This document shows positions 41,119 through 52,157 of a DNA stretch of 64,000 nt, in pieces. Made by a program: the position numbers and the translations under genes. The stretch lies in assembly GCA_002077065.1 (NCBI GenBank), contig NAJO01000004.1, forward strand, positions 1,178,001 through 1,242,000, in the 5' to 3' direction. Numbering within the stretch: position 1 is the stretch's first letter; every line of letters starts with the position of its first letter. Source of the DNA: Cryoendolithus antarcticus. Its lineage: Eukaryota; Ascomycota; Dothideomycetes; Cladosporiales; Cladosporiaceae. The notes under the pieces were generated by a model, which saw nothing but the letters and a program-made list of their open reading frames with translations, ran no database searches and was not told where the DNA came from.

Positions 41119-42831
41119 CTATGGATCATCATCCATCGCATCATCGCCATTCCCATCATCAAACCCCTCCATCCCATCCCCGCCCTCAAATGCCATATAC
41201 TTCTCCCCCTTGCCCTGCGTCCCACTTTCAACAATGAACCCAGGCGCGACCTCACACTCCACTAGCCTCGTCTTCCCCTCATCTCCATCGCCCTGTTTCG
41301 CCTTCCCCTTACCTTTCTTCGATCCCTCTAAACTCTCCCCCGAGACCTCGCTCTCGACCCTCGCGCCCTCGATCCTCGCTCGTCGGCCAACGATGCAGCC
41401 CGTGAGTTGCACACCATCGCCGACAACGACACCGTCCATGAGTAAACACTTGATGAGTCGGGCGTTGCTGCCAATCTCACAGTTCGGGCCGATGACAGTT
41501 TCCTTGACGTTTACGCGGGAACCGAGCTTGACGTTCTCGGCTATGAGGCTGTCTTCTTGAGACACACGACTTTGCATGCCGACGGTAGCTGTGGGATGGA
41601 GTTTGTGCTCATGAGCTAGAGGGTGGGTGGAGGGTTGCCGGGCGAGGTAGAGTGAGGTGTTTAGCAGGGCGGAGGTTGTGTCGATGCGGCGGATAAGTGG
41701 TTGCGTGGGGTTAGGGGTGGTGGTAGACGGTAGGCGCGAGGGCTGGATGTATGCCAGCAGAGGTGGCGGGGTTCTTGGAGGTGCAGCAGGTGGGGGTGGG
41801 ATGTTGACCCTGCTGGCGAACGACGGAGTCGTGTGTGTTGGATGCCGCAAGGATGTCGTCGAGGAGAGACTCGCGATGTCGATCTCGTCTTCGTTCGACT
41901 CACCATTGTCTTCACGGTCGGTCGATGCCTTCTCCTGCAGCACCTCGTCTAAGCCTAGCTTCGCTCCGAGGCCATCTTGCCAACTCGCTTTCGCCCACCA
42001 TCCCAGCAGATCCTCCGAGATCGAGTCGAACTTTTCGTTCTTCGCTGCAAAATCTTTCACCCAATGAGGGAAGATGTAGACGTGTGCGTCTCGATGCTTC
42101 GTCTTGATCTTCACTCTACCGTGCTTGGTGAACAGACTTTGTCGTATCCGAAGACTAGTCTCTTTGTCCTCTTCGATGAGATCCTTGAGCGTGTCGGTCG
42201 GCATGCTCATGACCAGCTCCTCAATATCTGGCCGTAAGGAGCCTGCCGGAGCCGGCACATTGGGCGAGGGTAATTGCACAGTGGCGATGAAGTCTGTCTC
42301 GTCCTTCTTATGACTTATGCCTTCGACTCCTTGGGTAGGATAGAAGACGCCCATGCCAGACTTGCGCTTGTTGGTCTTGGAAGATACTGATAGAGGATTC
42401 AGAGCAAGCCATTGCTCAACAATCTTGCTGCCCTCCACTTCGGACACCAGATCACACGGTAGTATCATGAAGTCGCCAGCGATCGCCTTCTGTACTTCAG
42501 GCAGTCGCAGAATCTCTCCAGCGCCAGTCGTCTGTGTCAGATCCGCAGGTGCCAGAATCTCTGGTCGAGGCGTTATACTAGTCAAGGCAGGGTGTATCGA
42601 GAGCGCTCCTTGAAGTGGCGCTGCCGATTCTGGTGGGGTGATCAGGGTGACATCTGTAATTCCCATTCGATGACACCAATCCAGAGGGTACCATACCATG
42701 GGTCGGTTTGCTATGGGTACTAAAGCCTTCGGGAAGTCCTTTGGCGAAGATGTGAAGGTGTTGAGAGAGACGCCAGGGCCGCATAGTATGAAAGCTTGCA
42801 GCCCGGGCGAGGGATGCGTTGCGTGAGGCAT
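41119..42831 (-). CDS. gcd1: Translation initiation factor eIF2B subunit gamma
   Basis: Single exon, 570 residues from MPHATHPSPGLQAFILCGPG. eIF2B exchanges GDP for GTP on eIF2; the gamma subunit pairs with epsilon in the catalytic subcomplex. The N-terminal nucleotidyltransferase-like fold shows LQAFILCGPG, FPKALVPIANRPMVWYPLDW, TTGAGEILRLPEV and DFMILPCDLVSE. A long insertion with acidic and Pro-rich parts follows (residues ~330-420). The C-terminal left-handed beta-helix has hexapeptide-like repeats: ENVKLGSRVNVKETVIGPNC, EIGSNARLIKCLLMDGVVVG, DGVQLTGCIVGRRARIEGAR. It ends in an acidic tail (DDGNGDDAMDDD). MPHATH is chosen because upstream codons are Cys/Thr-rich and non-conserved. Divergent from the sphingolipid methyltransferase. 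Confidence 0.93.
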   Translation of the reverse strand: MPHATHPSPGLQAFILCGPGVSLNTFTSSPKDFPKALVPIANRPMVWYPLDWCHRMGITDVTLITPPESAAPLQGALSIHPALTSITPRPEILAPADLTQTTGAGEILRLPEVQKAIAGDFMILPCDLVSEVEGSKIVEQWLALNPLSVSSKTNKRKSGMGVFYPTQGVEGISHKKDETDFIATVQLPSPNVPAPAGSLRPDIEELVMSMPTDTLKDLIEEDKETSLRIRQSLFTKHGRVKIKTKHRDAHVYIFPHWVKDFAAKNEKFDSISEDLLGWWAKASWQDGLGAKLGLDEVLQEKASTDREDNGESNEDEIDIASLSSTTSLRHPTHTTPSFASRVNIPPPPAAPPRTPPPLLAYIQPSRLPSTTTPNPTQPLIRRIDTTSALLNTSLYLARQPSTHPLAHEHKLHPTATVGMQSRVSQEDSLIAENVKLGSRVNVKETVIGPNCEIGSNARLIKCLLMDGVVVGDGVQLTGCIVGRRARIEGARVESEVSGESLEGSKKGKGKAKQGDGDEGKTRLVECEVAPGFIVESGTQGKGEKYMAFEGGDGMEGFDDGNGDDAMDDDP

Positions 42832-43219
42832 TGCGATGGTCGTACCCCTCTTGGATGAGTCGAGACCACAGCCTGTCGGACACACACAATCTTGACCTCG
42901 AAGCCGTCGTTCTACAGTGAATGTTGGTGCACGGCGGCTTTGTCTTCGAATGCAGCTCCGGGTTCAGATCGACTCAGGACAAGGTTCCCAGTCTATCTCA
43001 CTTCCAATACTTACTCTGAGATCTTTGGTTGCTATGCAAAAAGCATGCAATGCGAAATATAGGTATACAGTCCTGACTCACTCCATGCATATGAGTGAAC
43101 AAGGTTGCCGGCCAAGCTTTCGTAGCGCTGATCAAAAATGTGAAACACCTCGGCCTCACAGGCACCTCAACAAAAGCGCGGTCCTCACGCAGCCATCGAG
43201 GCACACATTCGCTTCAAGC
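42832..43219. promoter_or_regulatory. Divergent promoter, gcd1 / C9-methyltransferase
   Basis: 388 bp between divergent starts. The plus frame of the methyltransferase is open through it from 42917, but the sequence before the ATG at 43220 lacks conserved residues. Confidence 0.45.
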
Positions 43220-44823
43220 ATGTCTTCCAGCAAGACGCCTGGCTCCTCCATGTCGGAGGAGTCGTTCGAGTTCATCGACACTCCCCGCGCCGCAAGCCCT
43301 GTCGAGCAAGCCGCCAACTTCGGGGTCAAGACGACCACCTCCCCAACGATCAACAACGCACCTCTCCCGGCAGATGGACCCAGCTCAGAGAACTTCAACA
43401 CCCTCTTCCTCCTCACTCTCCTCGCCGGCGTTCCCGCGTACTTTGCTTGGTCTCTGAGAGGGGGGTTGATAACATGGATCCTCCTGGCGATCCTCACCGC
43501 TGTGCCTATCCTGATCTCCTTCTGGTTCATAGCCTCTTCAATGTCGCCACGCTTGAATGAGAAGGCTCGCTTTCCTGGCTCCCCCATCGAGCACTACCTT
43601 ACCTTCAAGAAGCCCAACGACCAGAGGAAGTACAAGGGTCGTAACAAGATTCCTATGGAGACCTTTCATGAAATGTACTTTGCAGGCGATGTGGACTTCA
43701 ATGGCGACTGTCTCGAAGTCATGGAGTACCGTCACGATTGGGCGAACTTCCGCTTCACTATCTCCTTGTTCTGGTTCTTCTTCACAGGCATGATCCCGGA
43801 GGTGATCATGCACACGCGCTCGCAGGACGAAGAGCAAGTCCGAGATCACTACGATCGCGGTGACGACTTCTACGGCTGGTTCCTGGGTCCACGCATGATC
43901 TACACCTCTGGCATCATTTCGGACATCAATAAGGAAGAGACTTTGGAGCAATTGCAGGACAACAAGCTCGCCATTGTATGCGAGAAGATCGGTCTCAACC
44001 CTGGTGACAAGATGCTCGACATTGGCTGCGGCTGGGGTACACTCGCAAAGTTCGCGTCTGTCAACTACGGCGCTCATGCTACTGGTGTGACACTGGGTCG
44101 CAACCAGACCGCATGGGGCAACAACGGTCTCCAGAAGGCTGGCATCCCGGAGACACAATCGCGCATCGAGTGCAAAGACTATCGCGACATATCTGTCCCT
44201 GCCGGCGGCTACGACAAGATCACCTGTCTGGAGATGGCGGAGCACGTTGGCGTGCGACACTTCAGCAAGTTTCTTCGTCAAGTCTACGATATGCTTGACG
44301 ATGATGGTACCTTCTTCCTCCAGATCGCTGGTTTACGGAAACCATGGCAATACGAGGATCTGATCTGGGGATTGTTCATGAACAAGTACGTCTTCCCTGG
44401 CGCTGATGCATCCACTCCTCTGGACTTCTTCGTCGGTTCTCTGGAAGGCGCTGGATTTGAGATCAAGAGTATCGATACTGTTGGTGTGCACTACTCTGCG
44501 ACGCTCTGGAGATGGTACAGGAACTGGATCGGAAACAAGGAGAAGGTTGTTGCGAAGTACGGTGACAGATGGTATCGAGTAAGTTGAACAGTGTGGACCG
44601 GTCACTGAACCCATGGCTAACATCGTCACAGATCTGGGAGTATTTCCTTGCCTACAGCACCATCATTTCCCGCCAGGGTAGCGCAACGTGCTATCAGATC
44701 ACACTGGTCAAGAACATCAACTCGACCCATCGCATCGAGGGTGTGCCCAGGCAGTTCGGTCTGAGTGGTGCGCTGGCTGCTGGCAAAGCTGCGGGTAAGG
44801 CGTTGTTCCCGGGATCAAAGTGA
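43220..44823 (+). CDS. mts1: Sphingolipid C9-methyltransferase
   Basis: Two exons, 43220-44578 and 44632-44823, 53-nt intron; 516 residues. The family adds the C9 methyl branch to the sphingoid base of glucosylceramides in fungal membranes, using SAM. After a Ser-rich N-terminus two adjacent membrane segments appear (FLLTLLAGVPAYFAWSL, ITWILLAILTAVPILISFWF). A characteristic block follows (IPMETFHEMYFAGDVDFNGD, VRDHYDRGDDFYGWFLGPRM, YTSGIISD). The SAM site is MLDIGCGWGTLAKFA, and the cyclopropane-synthase-like ITCLEMAEHVGVRHFSKFL and ISRQGSATCYQITLVKN follow. Order and length match Mts1/Smt proteins. MSSSKTPG is preferred as start over an in-frame ATG 101 codons upstream. Confidence 0.95.
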
Positions 44824-45094
44824 GGTAGACCGTTAGGGATCTCACACCGCTCGCACACAAAATGCAACAGGGCGTATGCATGTACACCTCTGTGATTGAC
44901 ATAAGTGACTCGCTGGTAGAGCTTGAGTCCGAGTGATACAGTAAAAGCAATTCAAATTGATACCTTTCACGCTCCGCATTACTCCAGCCAGGTCAGCCTT
45001 GGTCCTTATGTGACAGATTTGACTATTACGAGCAGAAGGAACATTGGTGACGTGTGATCTCATACACTGCATCATCCTATACAGCACCATCTGC

Positions 45095-47062
45095 TCAAAA
45101 CCGCCTCTCCAACCACCTCCCCCGTCCCTCCAACTCCTTCCCCCGTTCCTCCTGCCTCAACCTCCTCAAATCCTCCGCATTCCCTCCCACAGCCTCATAC
45201 CACTTCGGATCCACATTCTCCAGACTCAAATAAGGACTACAGTCCGCGCCCTCCGGCCCAGCCCTGTTCTCCAGCGTCCAGCCCATGCCCAGGAACTCGA
45301 ACGGATTCTTGGAGTGTGATGTAATGTTGAAGTCCTCGTAGCGCGGAATCTCGATGAGCTTCTGATAGTGCATGGAGGAGCCGGGGTAGACGGCGTTGAC
45401 GCGGCCGGTGGCGTTGTTCTTGTACCAGGAGCGGCAGGAGTCTTTCCAGACGGTGTGTTTGATCCACTCCTGGGACCCTCGGGTTAGCAAACCTCGTAAA
45501 CGGACTGAGGAGACTGGGGGGAAGCTTACTTGTACGTGATCATTGAAAGCATCAGTCTTCTCCTGCGTCGGCGCAAAGCTCTTCACATTCTCATTCTGCA
45601 TCTTCTTGATCCACTGGATCGCGTACTCGCTGACTGTGTGCAGGGGTCCCATCACTGAGCCGTTTTCCACAGGCCACGAGGGGCCGATGAAAGTGATAAA
45701 GTTGGGGATATCGGGCACGCAGACACCCAAGTAGGCTTCAGGGCAGATCTTCCATTTATCCGCCAAATCCACGCTATTGGCTCCCACGATCGGGAAGCGA
45801 GGCTTGTAGCTTACGTCGAAGCCTGTGGCGCAGACGATGGTGTCGACTTCGCGCTCTACACCGTCGCCGCCTACGACGCCTTTCTCGGTGCAGGATTCGA
45901 CGGGCGTGAAGTGTACGTCCACGTTGTCGTTCTGGATGGCGTTCATGTAGGGATCCCCTGGAGTGATTCGTCGGCAGCCGACGCCAAACTTGGGTGTGAA
46001 GCCCTTCAGTAACCGCTCGTCTTTGATAAACTCTGCCATACGCTCACCGAACAACTTCTGCGCGCCAGCCTGGGCTTCCGAGCCATCGTAGAAAGCGCCC
46101 CAGAGTCCGTTGACTTGGTCCTCGATGTCCTTGGCATGAGCTACGAGTGCTTTGGGATTGTGCCTGAACTCGTCTCGTTCTTTCTGGTCGTACTCTTTGT
46201 TCATACCGAAGTTGTTGGCGATTTGGACGAACCATACACCTGTGCGGACGAAGATGTCAAGGTGCTTTGTGTGAGGCTGCATGTTCGGAACTGTTTGGAT
46301 GGAAGACGCGCCTGAGCCAATGACAGCCACACGATCGTTGGCCCATTGCTCTTTCTGGTAATCCTTAGGCCAACGCGCCGTGTGCACGACCTTGCCCTTG
46401 AATTTGTCCTTCAAGCCAGGGATGTCGGGCCACTTGAAGTTGTTCAAGATGCCGGTACCGTGGAGCAGGAGATCACATGTGTCTTCGAACTCGCGAGGCT
46501 CTTGTCCGGGCTTTGTCTGTCGTAGCTTCACCAGCCACTGGCCCTTTTCCTCGTTCCAGAAGCAGCCGGTCACTTCGGTGTTGAAGGTCATGTACTTGCG
46601 GAGATCAAAGGTTGAGACTACTTTCTCGAGGTACTTGAAGATGTCCGGCGAGTAGGAGAAGAAGCGAGGCCAGTCTGGGTTGAGTGCAAAGTTGTATGTA
46701 TACGCGTGGCTCGGAATATCGCAGGCGCACCCAGGGTAACGGTTTTCCAGCCAAGTGCCCTACATGTGAGATGAAGTCAGAAATTGAAGTCAGACTACAC
46801 CTTCTGAGTGCGCTTCACAGCACGCACTTACCGCGATGTCCTCATTTTTCTCATATATGACATGCTCGACATTCTCAGTGAGCTTCTGGATCTGGTATGC
46901 CATCAGGATTCCCGAGACGCCACCTCCGATCGTCAACACCTTAAGCTTCCGATTCTTTGGGTCGCCCCATGTGACATCCTGTCTGATCTCATAGCCTCCT
47001 GAACCGAATTGGCTGTAGTCAAATTGTCCTCCAGCAGCAACGGCGTTCAAGTCGGGTGCCAT
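45095..47062 (-). CDS. FAD-dependent monooxygenase, Baeyer-Villiger type
   Basis: Three exons: 46832-47062, 45530-46759 and 45095-45469; introns 72 and 60 nt; 611 residues. Motifs: [18 protein letters not shown] (FAD Rossmann), [20 protein letters not shown] (the GTW...YPG signature of Baeyer-Villiger enzymes, completed across intron 1), [16 protein letters not shown], the FxGxxxHxxxW-like [32 protein letters not shown] (NADPH) and [15 protein letters not shown]. These enzymes insert oxygen next to carbonyls or oxidise heteroatoms. The second intron is a multiple of three without stop, so retention would add 20 residues; splicing is preferred because [12 protein letters not shown] is the expected continuity. 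The N-terminal ~35 residues precede the first strand. Substrate unknown. Confidence 0.9.
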
Positions 47063-47615
47063 GATGGGTGATACTTGCTCGAGGGGTAACTAAGAGAACC
47101 AGAGCGAAACGACCACAAGTGAAGAGACTTGGACTTCACTTCGATCTTGAAATGAATAGACGGAGGTCAACACGATGCTGACCCAGGTGCTTTGAAATAG
47201 TATTGCACGCGGATGCGATGTAATGATTTTTGCATCGTTGCAAAAGCTGTCGACGACCTCGGGTTTGTCATTGCACCCCTCTATGGTCACTCCTGCATAA
47301 TCAGGAGTAGATCCCCGGGAGTTTTGCGCACATGCCCTGGGATTGCTCCCTGATGAAGCGGCAGTCGAGTACATGCCGCGTAGAATGCGGGGCAAGAAAT
47401 GAAGATGCGGGGAGTGGAATCAGCGATGTCGCGGCATAGCTGCCGCATCTGGCCTCTGCATCTCTTCCACGGCCGGTATGTGCACAGATATTGGGCATGC
47501 AAGCGGCGTACGGGCGTATCGATCGGGGCATACAGGGGCCATGACAGCCGACGAGCTCGCAGAATTAATCAGCATGATGCTATGGCTCGACACCATAAGC
47601 TGCTTCGGTAGCAGA
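47063..47615. other. Intergenic, monooxygenase promoter
   Basis: 553 bp between the monooxygenase start and the Dph6 stop. Only short overlapping ORFs; nothing recognised. Confidence 0.5.
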
Positions 47616-49556
47616 TCAGATGATCCTGTCAGCGAATGTCTCTAGAAGATGTGCAGCATGGCATATCGTTCCCGTCGGCGCGACAAGCCCAGTCCAGCCA
47701 TACGCAACCCACTCTATGCTCGCTCCTCTCGGCAAGTCGTCGACGAGGATGGCCACGAGAGGACTCGCGCTGGCAAATAATGCTTCCGAGTCATCCGTAG
47801 CGTCAGGCAATGGTCGTTGCCATGCCGGTCTTCCTGATCCTCGCTGCTGATCCCATACATCGAAGTCGGGATCGTGCTCGTTACTCGCAGAATCAGTCTC
47901 GGACGCAGCTCGTTTGGTTGCATCATACCAGATCGTTCGCGCAGCAGCAGCCCTGTGGTGAGCTTCCTGCTCGTCTTTGGCAGCCACTAGGGCAATGGCA
48001 GTGATCCACGATCTGACCCTCATCGCTTTACCAACGCGGTACAAGTGTTGAAGTGCGAGCACAGCCTGACTCCCAAAGCTCGACTCTGCACCAGCCTTCG
48101 CATCCGGACATACGTGTAGTTCCATCGTTGCAGGAACGAGCGGAATCTGCCCAGCAATATAGACAACAGCCGAGCCTACTTCTGTGGCCACAGTGTTGAC
48201 GGGCACAGCGATTGCCTGTGAGTACGGTCCGATATTTGCGGGCGCCCAATATGAGCGACTCTGCACATGCAGACCGATCCGGATTGTGTCTTGACGTTGC
48301 TCCATCGCTGTGACTGAGATGCTCAGGGCGGCAGTCTTGGGCAGAACATCTGCACAGGCCAAGGTGACTCGCGATGGCGGATTCGCATATTGGAAGTGGC
48401 GACCATATGCAGCATTCACCCCGACGAAGTCTGCCATGTCGCGCAGGATGATGGAGGTGTAGACGACATTCAAGAAAGACATGCCTTTGCTTGTCAATCG
48501 CTCCTGGACCTGACGCATGATGTCTGCTGCTTGCTCCGCTGCATCATGCCCGTTGCCGACGACGTTATCGACCAGTATCGTGCCGTCATTTATCGGCAAT
48601 GTTTGTAGAACTGGTGTCGACCTTGTATCAACGTCATCGATTGGCTCCTGGTCTAGACTGGCCAACTGCTCTTGCAGCAAATGAAAACGCCGGTCTAGAA
48701 GATCCGGTATACGGACATCTGCCTTGTCCAGAGGCTCTGCAGATACAAGTCTTGCATTGTGCAGGTGCACCGACGCACTGCCAGCTTCGCCAGGTATGGT
48801 CTCGAGGTTGTCAGCGTCGACAACGATGCGCTTCTTCCACAACGGAGGCGGCCCAGAGATCGCGAGTGTTTCGTATTCGCCGCCTTCACCCAAAGCAGAG
48901 CCGTCGCCATCGGTCCCGAACCTTTCCGATGCTTTTACCAGGCGAGCCCTTGTTCTTGCATCTGCCACGTTCTCCCAAAGGAAACTGTCGTCCAGTCCGC
49001 CAGACGCGACCTTCACCAATCTAGCGTCCTGTCCTACAGCTGCCATGTCATCAAGAAGTGAGATTGCCGAGCTTGGTGGTAGACTAGGGTACTGCCACAG
49101 ATATGACAGCGGAGTCAAGCCTAGACGCAGTGCAACAGACTCTACTCGCGTTCGCTGGTAGTCTGAGAGGATGGCTCCAGTGCTGACAGCATTCACTTCC
49201 GGATGCGCTGCCATGACAGCGGTAAGCAGTGTAGCAAGGTCTTCCGTTTCGTCATGTTCGGATGACTCGCTGGCAGCATGAGGGCCGTAGTCTTTGCTTG
49301 CGTTTATAGCGCTTCCACTAATGACTTGACGACACAAGGGAAGTCCGAGCGCTTCTTCGTAAAGGGGGATAATCGCATGGCCGATGGTCTGGTACATGAA
49401 GCTGTCTGTATCGTCGACGGCACTGCCATCGGCTAACACAGGCGGATGTAAATTCGCAAGCGCAACAACATCGTGACCATTGGCAAGGCAGTGCAGTATG
49501 GAGAAAAGAGAGTCTTTGCCCCCGGAGATCAGAGCCGCAACCTTAAAGTTGTTCAT
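47616..49556 (-). CDS. dph6: Diphthine-ammonia ligase Dph6
   Basis: Single exon, 646 residues. It catalyses the last step of diphthamide formation on elongation factor 2, amidating diphthine with ammonium and ATP. The N-terminal ATP-pyrophosphatase domain begins MNNFKVAALISGGKDS (PP-loop SGGKDS at ~residues 11-16), then NLHPPVL, AVSTGAILSDYQRTRVESVA and LGLTPLSYLWQYP, and the Dph6 signature GEGGEYETLAI. Two YjgF/Rid-like domains follow, separated by a linker (first near VVYTSIILRDMADFVGVNAA, second beginning WAPANIGPYSQAIAVPV with YIAGQIPLVP). This ATP-PP plus two Rid domains architecture is that of fungal YLR143W proteins. It is divergent from the GH79 gene. Confidence 0.95.
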   Translation of the reverse strand: MNNFKVAALISGGKDSLFSILHCLANGHDVVALANLHPPVLADGSAVDDTDSFMYQTIGHAIIPLYEEALGLPLCRQVISGSAINASKDYGPHAASESSEHDETEDLATLLTAVMAAHPEVNAVSTGAILSDYQRTRVESVALRLGLTPLSYLWQYPSLPPSSAISLLDDMAAVGQDARLVKVASGGLDDSFLWENVADARTRARLVKASERFGTDGDGSALGEGGEYETLAISGPPPLWKKRIVVDADNLETIPGEAGSASVHLHNARLVSAEPLDKADVRIPDLLDRRFHLLQEQLASLDQEPIDDVDTRSTPVLQTLPINDGTILVDNVVGNGHDAAEQAADIMRQVQERLTSKGMSFLNVVYTSIILRDMADFVGVNAAYGRHFQYANPPSRVTLACADVLPKTAALSISVTAMEQRQDTIRIGLHVQSRSYWAPANIGPYSQAIAVPVNTVATEVGSAVVYIAGQIPLVPATMELHVCPDAKAGAESSFGSQAVLALQHLYRVGKAMRVRSWITAIALVAAKDEQEAHHRAAAARTIWYDATKRAASETDSASNEHDPDFDVWDQQRGSGRPAWQRPLPDATDDSEALFASASPLVAILVDDLPRGASIEWVAYGWTGLVAPTGTICHAAHLLETFADRII

Positions 49557-50362
49557 GATGAATATGGCTCAAAGAAAGGCGTGGCTGGCAGGACAGATTC
49601 TCACAAGGTCACGTTCCGGCTATTCACCTACCTCTTACAAGCAGACGATGTCCACTGAGTCCAGTGCCACTCGATGTACCGAAATGATGTTTGTTCGAAC
49701 GCTAGCACGCCGCCAGGGCCACAGAGGAGGCAAGGTCGGATTAGGCTCGTGATCAATATGCAATATTTTTACTCTGTGACGCGATTGACACTGTGTATCA
49801 TCATGGGGAGATGGATGTACAAGCAACATTGGGAAACAAGATCATAATCGCGGCGCCGCATAGAGAGAGAAAGAGTATCTGGGGGTGCAAACGTGAAGAG
49901 GTTTTGATGTCGAGGGCGCGCACGGTCAGTAGGTACGGCCCGCAATGCTTAGTACTGGTTTGTCCATCACTTCTTCTTCGAGACTCCATCAATCGTGTTG
50001 TAACTCCCTCGTGGTGTCAATCCAGGGCTTGATCATAGTCTGCTGGCGAGCTGCTGAGCAGTTCACCCTTGAATCTTCATTTTGACTGACGTAATGGCCC
50101 ATGATGGCATCGGCGTTTGCTGCCGGCGGCGAACGATCTGACTTGCAGGTTCTCCGCATGATCGACAGGCACCGTCTGATCCCAACCATCATGCACCGGT
50201 ACAGGAGCAGGATGTCGGCAACGGCTCAGGCACGATTATCGTGCGGGGGCGTCGCAGCACATTGATCCGAGCCTCTAGATATGCGAGCATAAGACGAGCT
50301 GCAGACCTAGGGGTTCGTTCACAAGTCTGATGTAAGTGCTTTCGACCTCTACCGCTACTACT
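49557..50362. promoter_or_regulatory. Divergent promoter, dph6 / GH79
   Basis: 806 bp between two divergent starts. Short overlapping ORFs have no family features. The plus frame is open a few codons before the GH79 ATG but starts with GTG. No repeat seen. Confidence 0.4.
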
Positions 50363-52092
50363 ATGGCAACTCTTTCTCTTCTTGCCTTGCTGGCACTGGT
50401 GACCAGGACGAGTATAGCCAATTCACCGCATCATTCTCAAGCAGTACCAATTCCTCGCGATCCTACCTCCGGCGCAGGCGTCCCACTGCAGCCATTCGTG
50501 TCGTATTCCATCGAGTTCTCCTCTTTTCCCGACTTTGCTGGCGACCTTGCGAACCCGAACACCTTCTCGAACAATCTCCTCAACAACTTAGGAGCCTTCA
50601 CCGGCATCAAACCCTTGATTAGAGTCGGTGGCAACACTCAGGACTACGCAGTGTTCAATAAGTCGCTCGACACAGCTCTTGTTGGCATTGTCGACCCGGC
50701 GAAGTCCCCAGACTACCCAACGACGATCACTATCGGACCAAAGTACTTCGAGTCTTACCTCACGTGGCCGAACACAAGGTATGTTCATGGCTTCAATCTC
50801 GGCCGCAATGGCAGTGTGGCTCGTCAAGGACTCATCGACTCTGTCGCATACGCATGCAAAGCCCTCGAAGGTGGAAAGCTTGCATTCTGGGAGCTCGGCA
50901 ACGAGCCTGATTTATTCAAAACCTCTGCACAGGGTCCTGTCAGACCTGCGAACTGGAACGAGCAGAGCTATGTTGATGAGTGGCTGTACTGGACACGGGC
51001 GATCCGAACAGCACTGGAGAAGGCATGCCCCGATCTCGCTACTGACGAGCTGTACAAGTTCTATGCGCCGTCGTTTGCAGGCACAAGCAACAGTCTGAAC
51101 CCTATCACGACCTTTGAGGATGACCTCGACCAGGACAAGGACATTGCCATCATCTCATCCCACAAGTAAGTTAGCCGCATACATGCTCATTATTCCAGCT
51201 TGAGGCGTCTCGTCGTTCGGACTACCACCTGAACTCCACCCGGAAGCCTATTCCTGCCACTGACATCGCTTCCAGCTACATCTCCGGGGCCACCGTGCCA
51301 GGCGTGACTCTTCAAGGCACTCTAATGAACCACACTTCCACAGTGGCCAGTATTGCGAAGCAACTCAACGAATCTCGTCTCCTTGCCGCTCTGCCTCATG
51401 ACTTGAACCCAGACCTCCCATTCATCCTCGGCGAAACAAATTCTCTCTACAATCAAGGGCGACCCGGTCTCTCAAACACCTTCGGAGCCACACTCTGGGG
51501 CGTAGACTTTAACCTCTGGTGCGTTGCGAGCAACATCCAGCGTGTGCACATGCATCAGGGAACGAATTACCGGTATCAAAGTTGGCAGCCGGTAGAGACG
51601 AACATCACAGCCAAGGGCACGAAGGCACCGTACTATGGGAATGTGGCTGTAGCTGCCTTTCTGGGCGATCTCACGAACAGCGCTAAGTTGCCTTCGGTCG
51701 TGAACATACCATTACCGAGCGAACGGGAGGCCGCGTACGTGAGCTACGTTTCTGGCAAACTGGCGAAGCTGATCGTGATACAAATGGAGGAGTACAACAC
51801 GACAGCGGGCAACAATTTCACGAATGATTACCCACGACCTGTCGTGCAGTATGACTTCCAACTGCCAAGAGGGGTGCAGGGGAAGTATGCGGTAGAGCGG
51901 CTATCCGCGAACGGGAGCGATGCGATCACTGGAGTCACTTACGATGGGTATAGCTACAACTATGAGCTGAACAACGGGCTGCCAGTGCTGCAGAACAACG
52001 TAACGAGAGGTCAGACGGTGAAGGTTGGAAGGAGAGGGAAGCTGAGCTTGGAAGTGCCGCGGAGCAGTGCAGTCATTGTATGCTTCCAGTAG
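50363..52092 (+). CDS. Secreted glycoside hydrolase family 79 (beta-glucuronidase-like)
   Basis: Two exons, 50363-51165 and 51276-52092, 110-nt intron, with the Asn codon of SSHN-YISG split; 539 residues. The N-terminus MATLSLLALLALVTRTSIA is a signal peptide. GH79 features: YSIEFSSFPDFAG, IKPLIRVGGNTQDYA, acid/base Glu in WELGNEPDLF (~residue 181), nucleophile Glu in FILGETNSLYNQG (~residue 321), then ATLWGVDFNLWCVASNIQRV, HMHQGTNYRYQSWQP, and a C-terminal beta-sandwich ending SSAVIVCFQ. Fungal relatives cleave glucuronic-acid-linked side chains such as those on arabinogalactan. Several N-glycosylation sites are present (NHT, NIT, NTT). It ends 65 bp from the end of the Spp2 gene. Confidence 0.9.
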
Positions 52093-52157
52093 CTTGGACT
52101 CAACAGTATCTATCGGCAGAAATGTCTCCCTCGCATCGCTAACGAGGATCACGCGGC

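Noticed and set aside
43538..44281. 247-codon antisense ORF opposite the sphingolipid methyltransferase
   Set aside because: Lies entirely within a well-supported coding exon and shows no family features.
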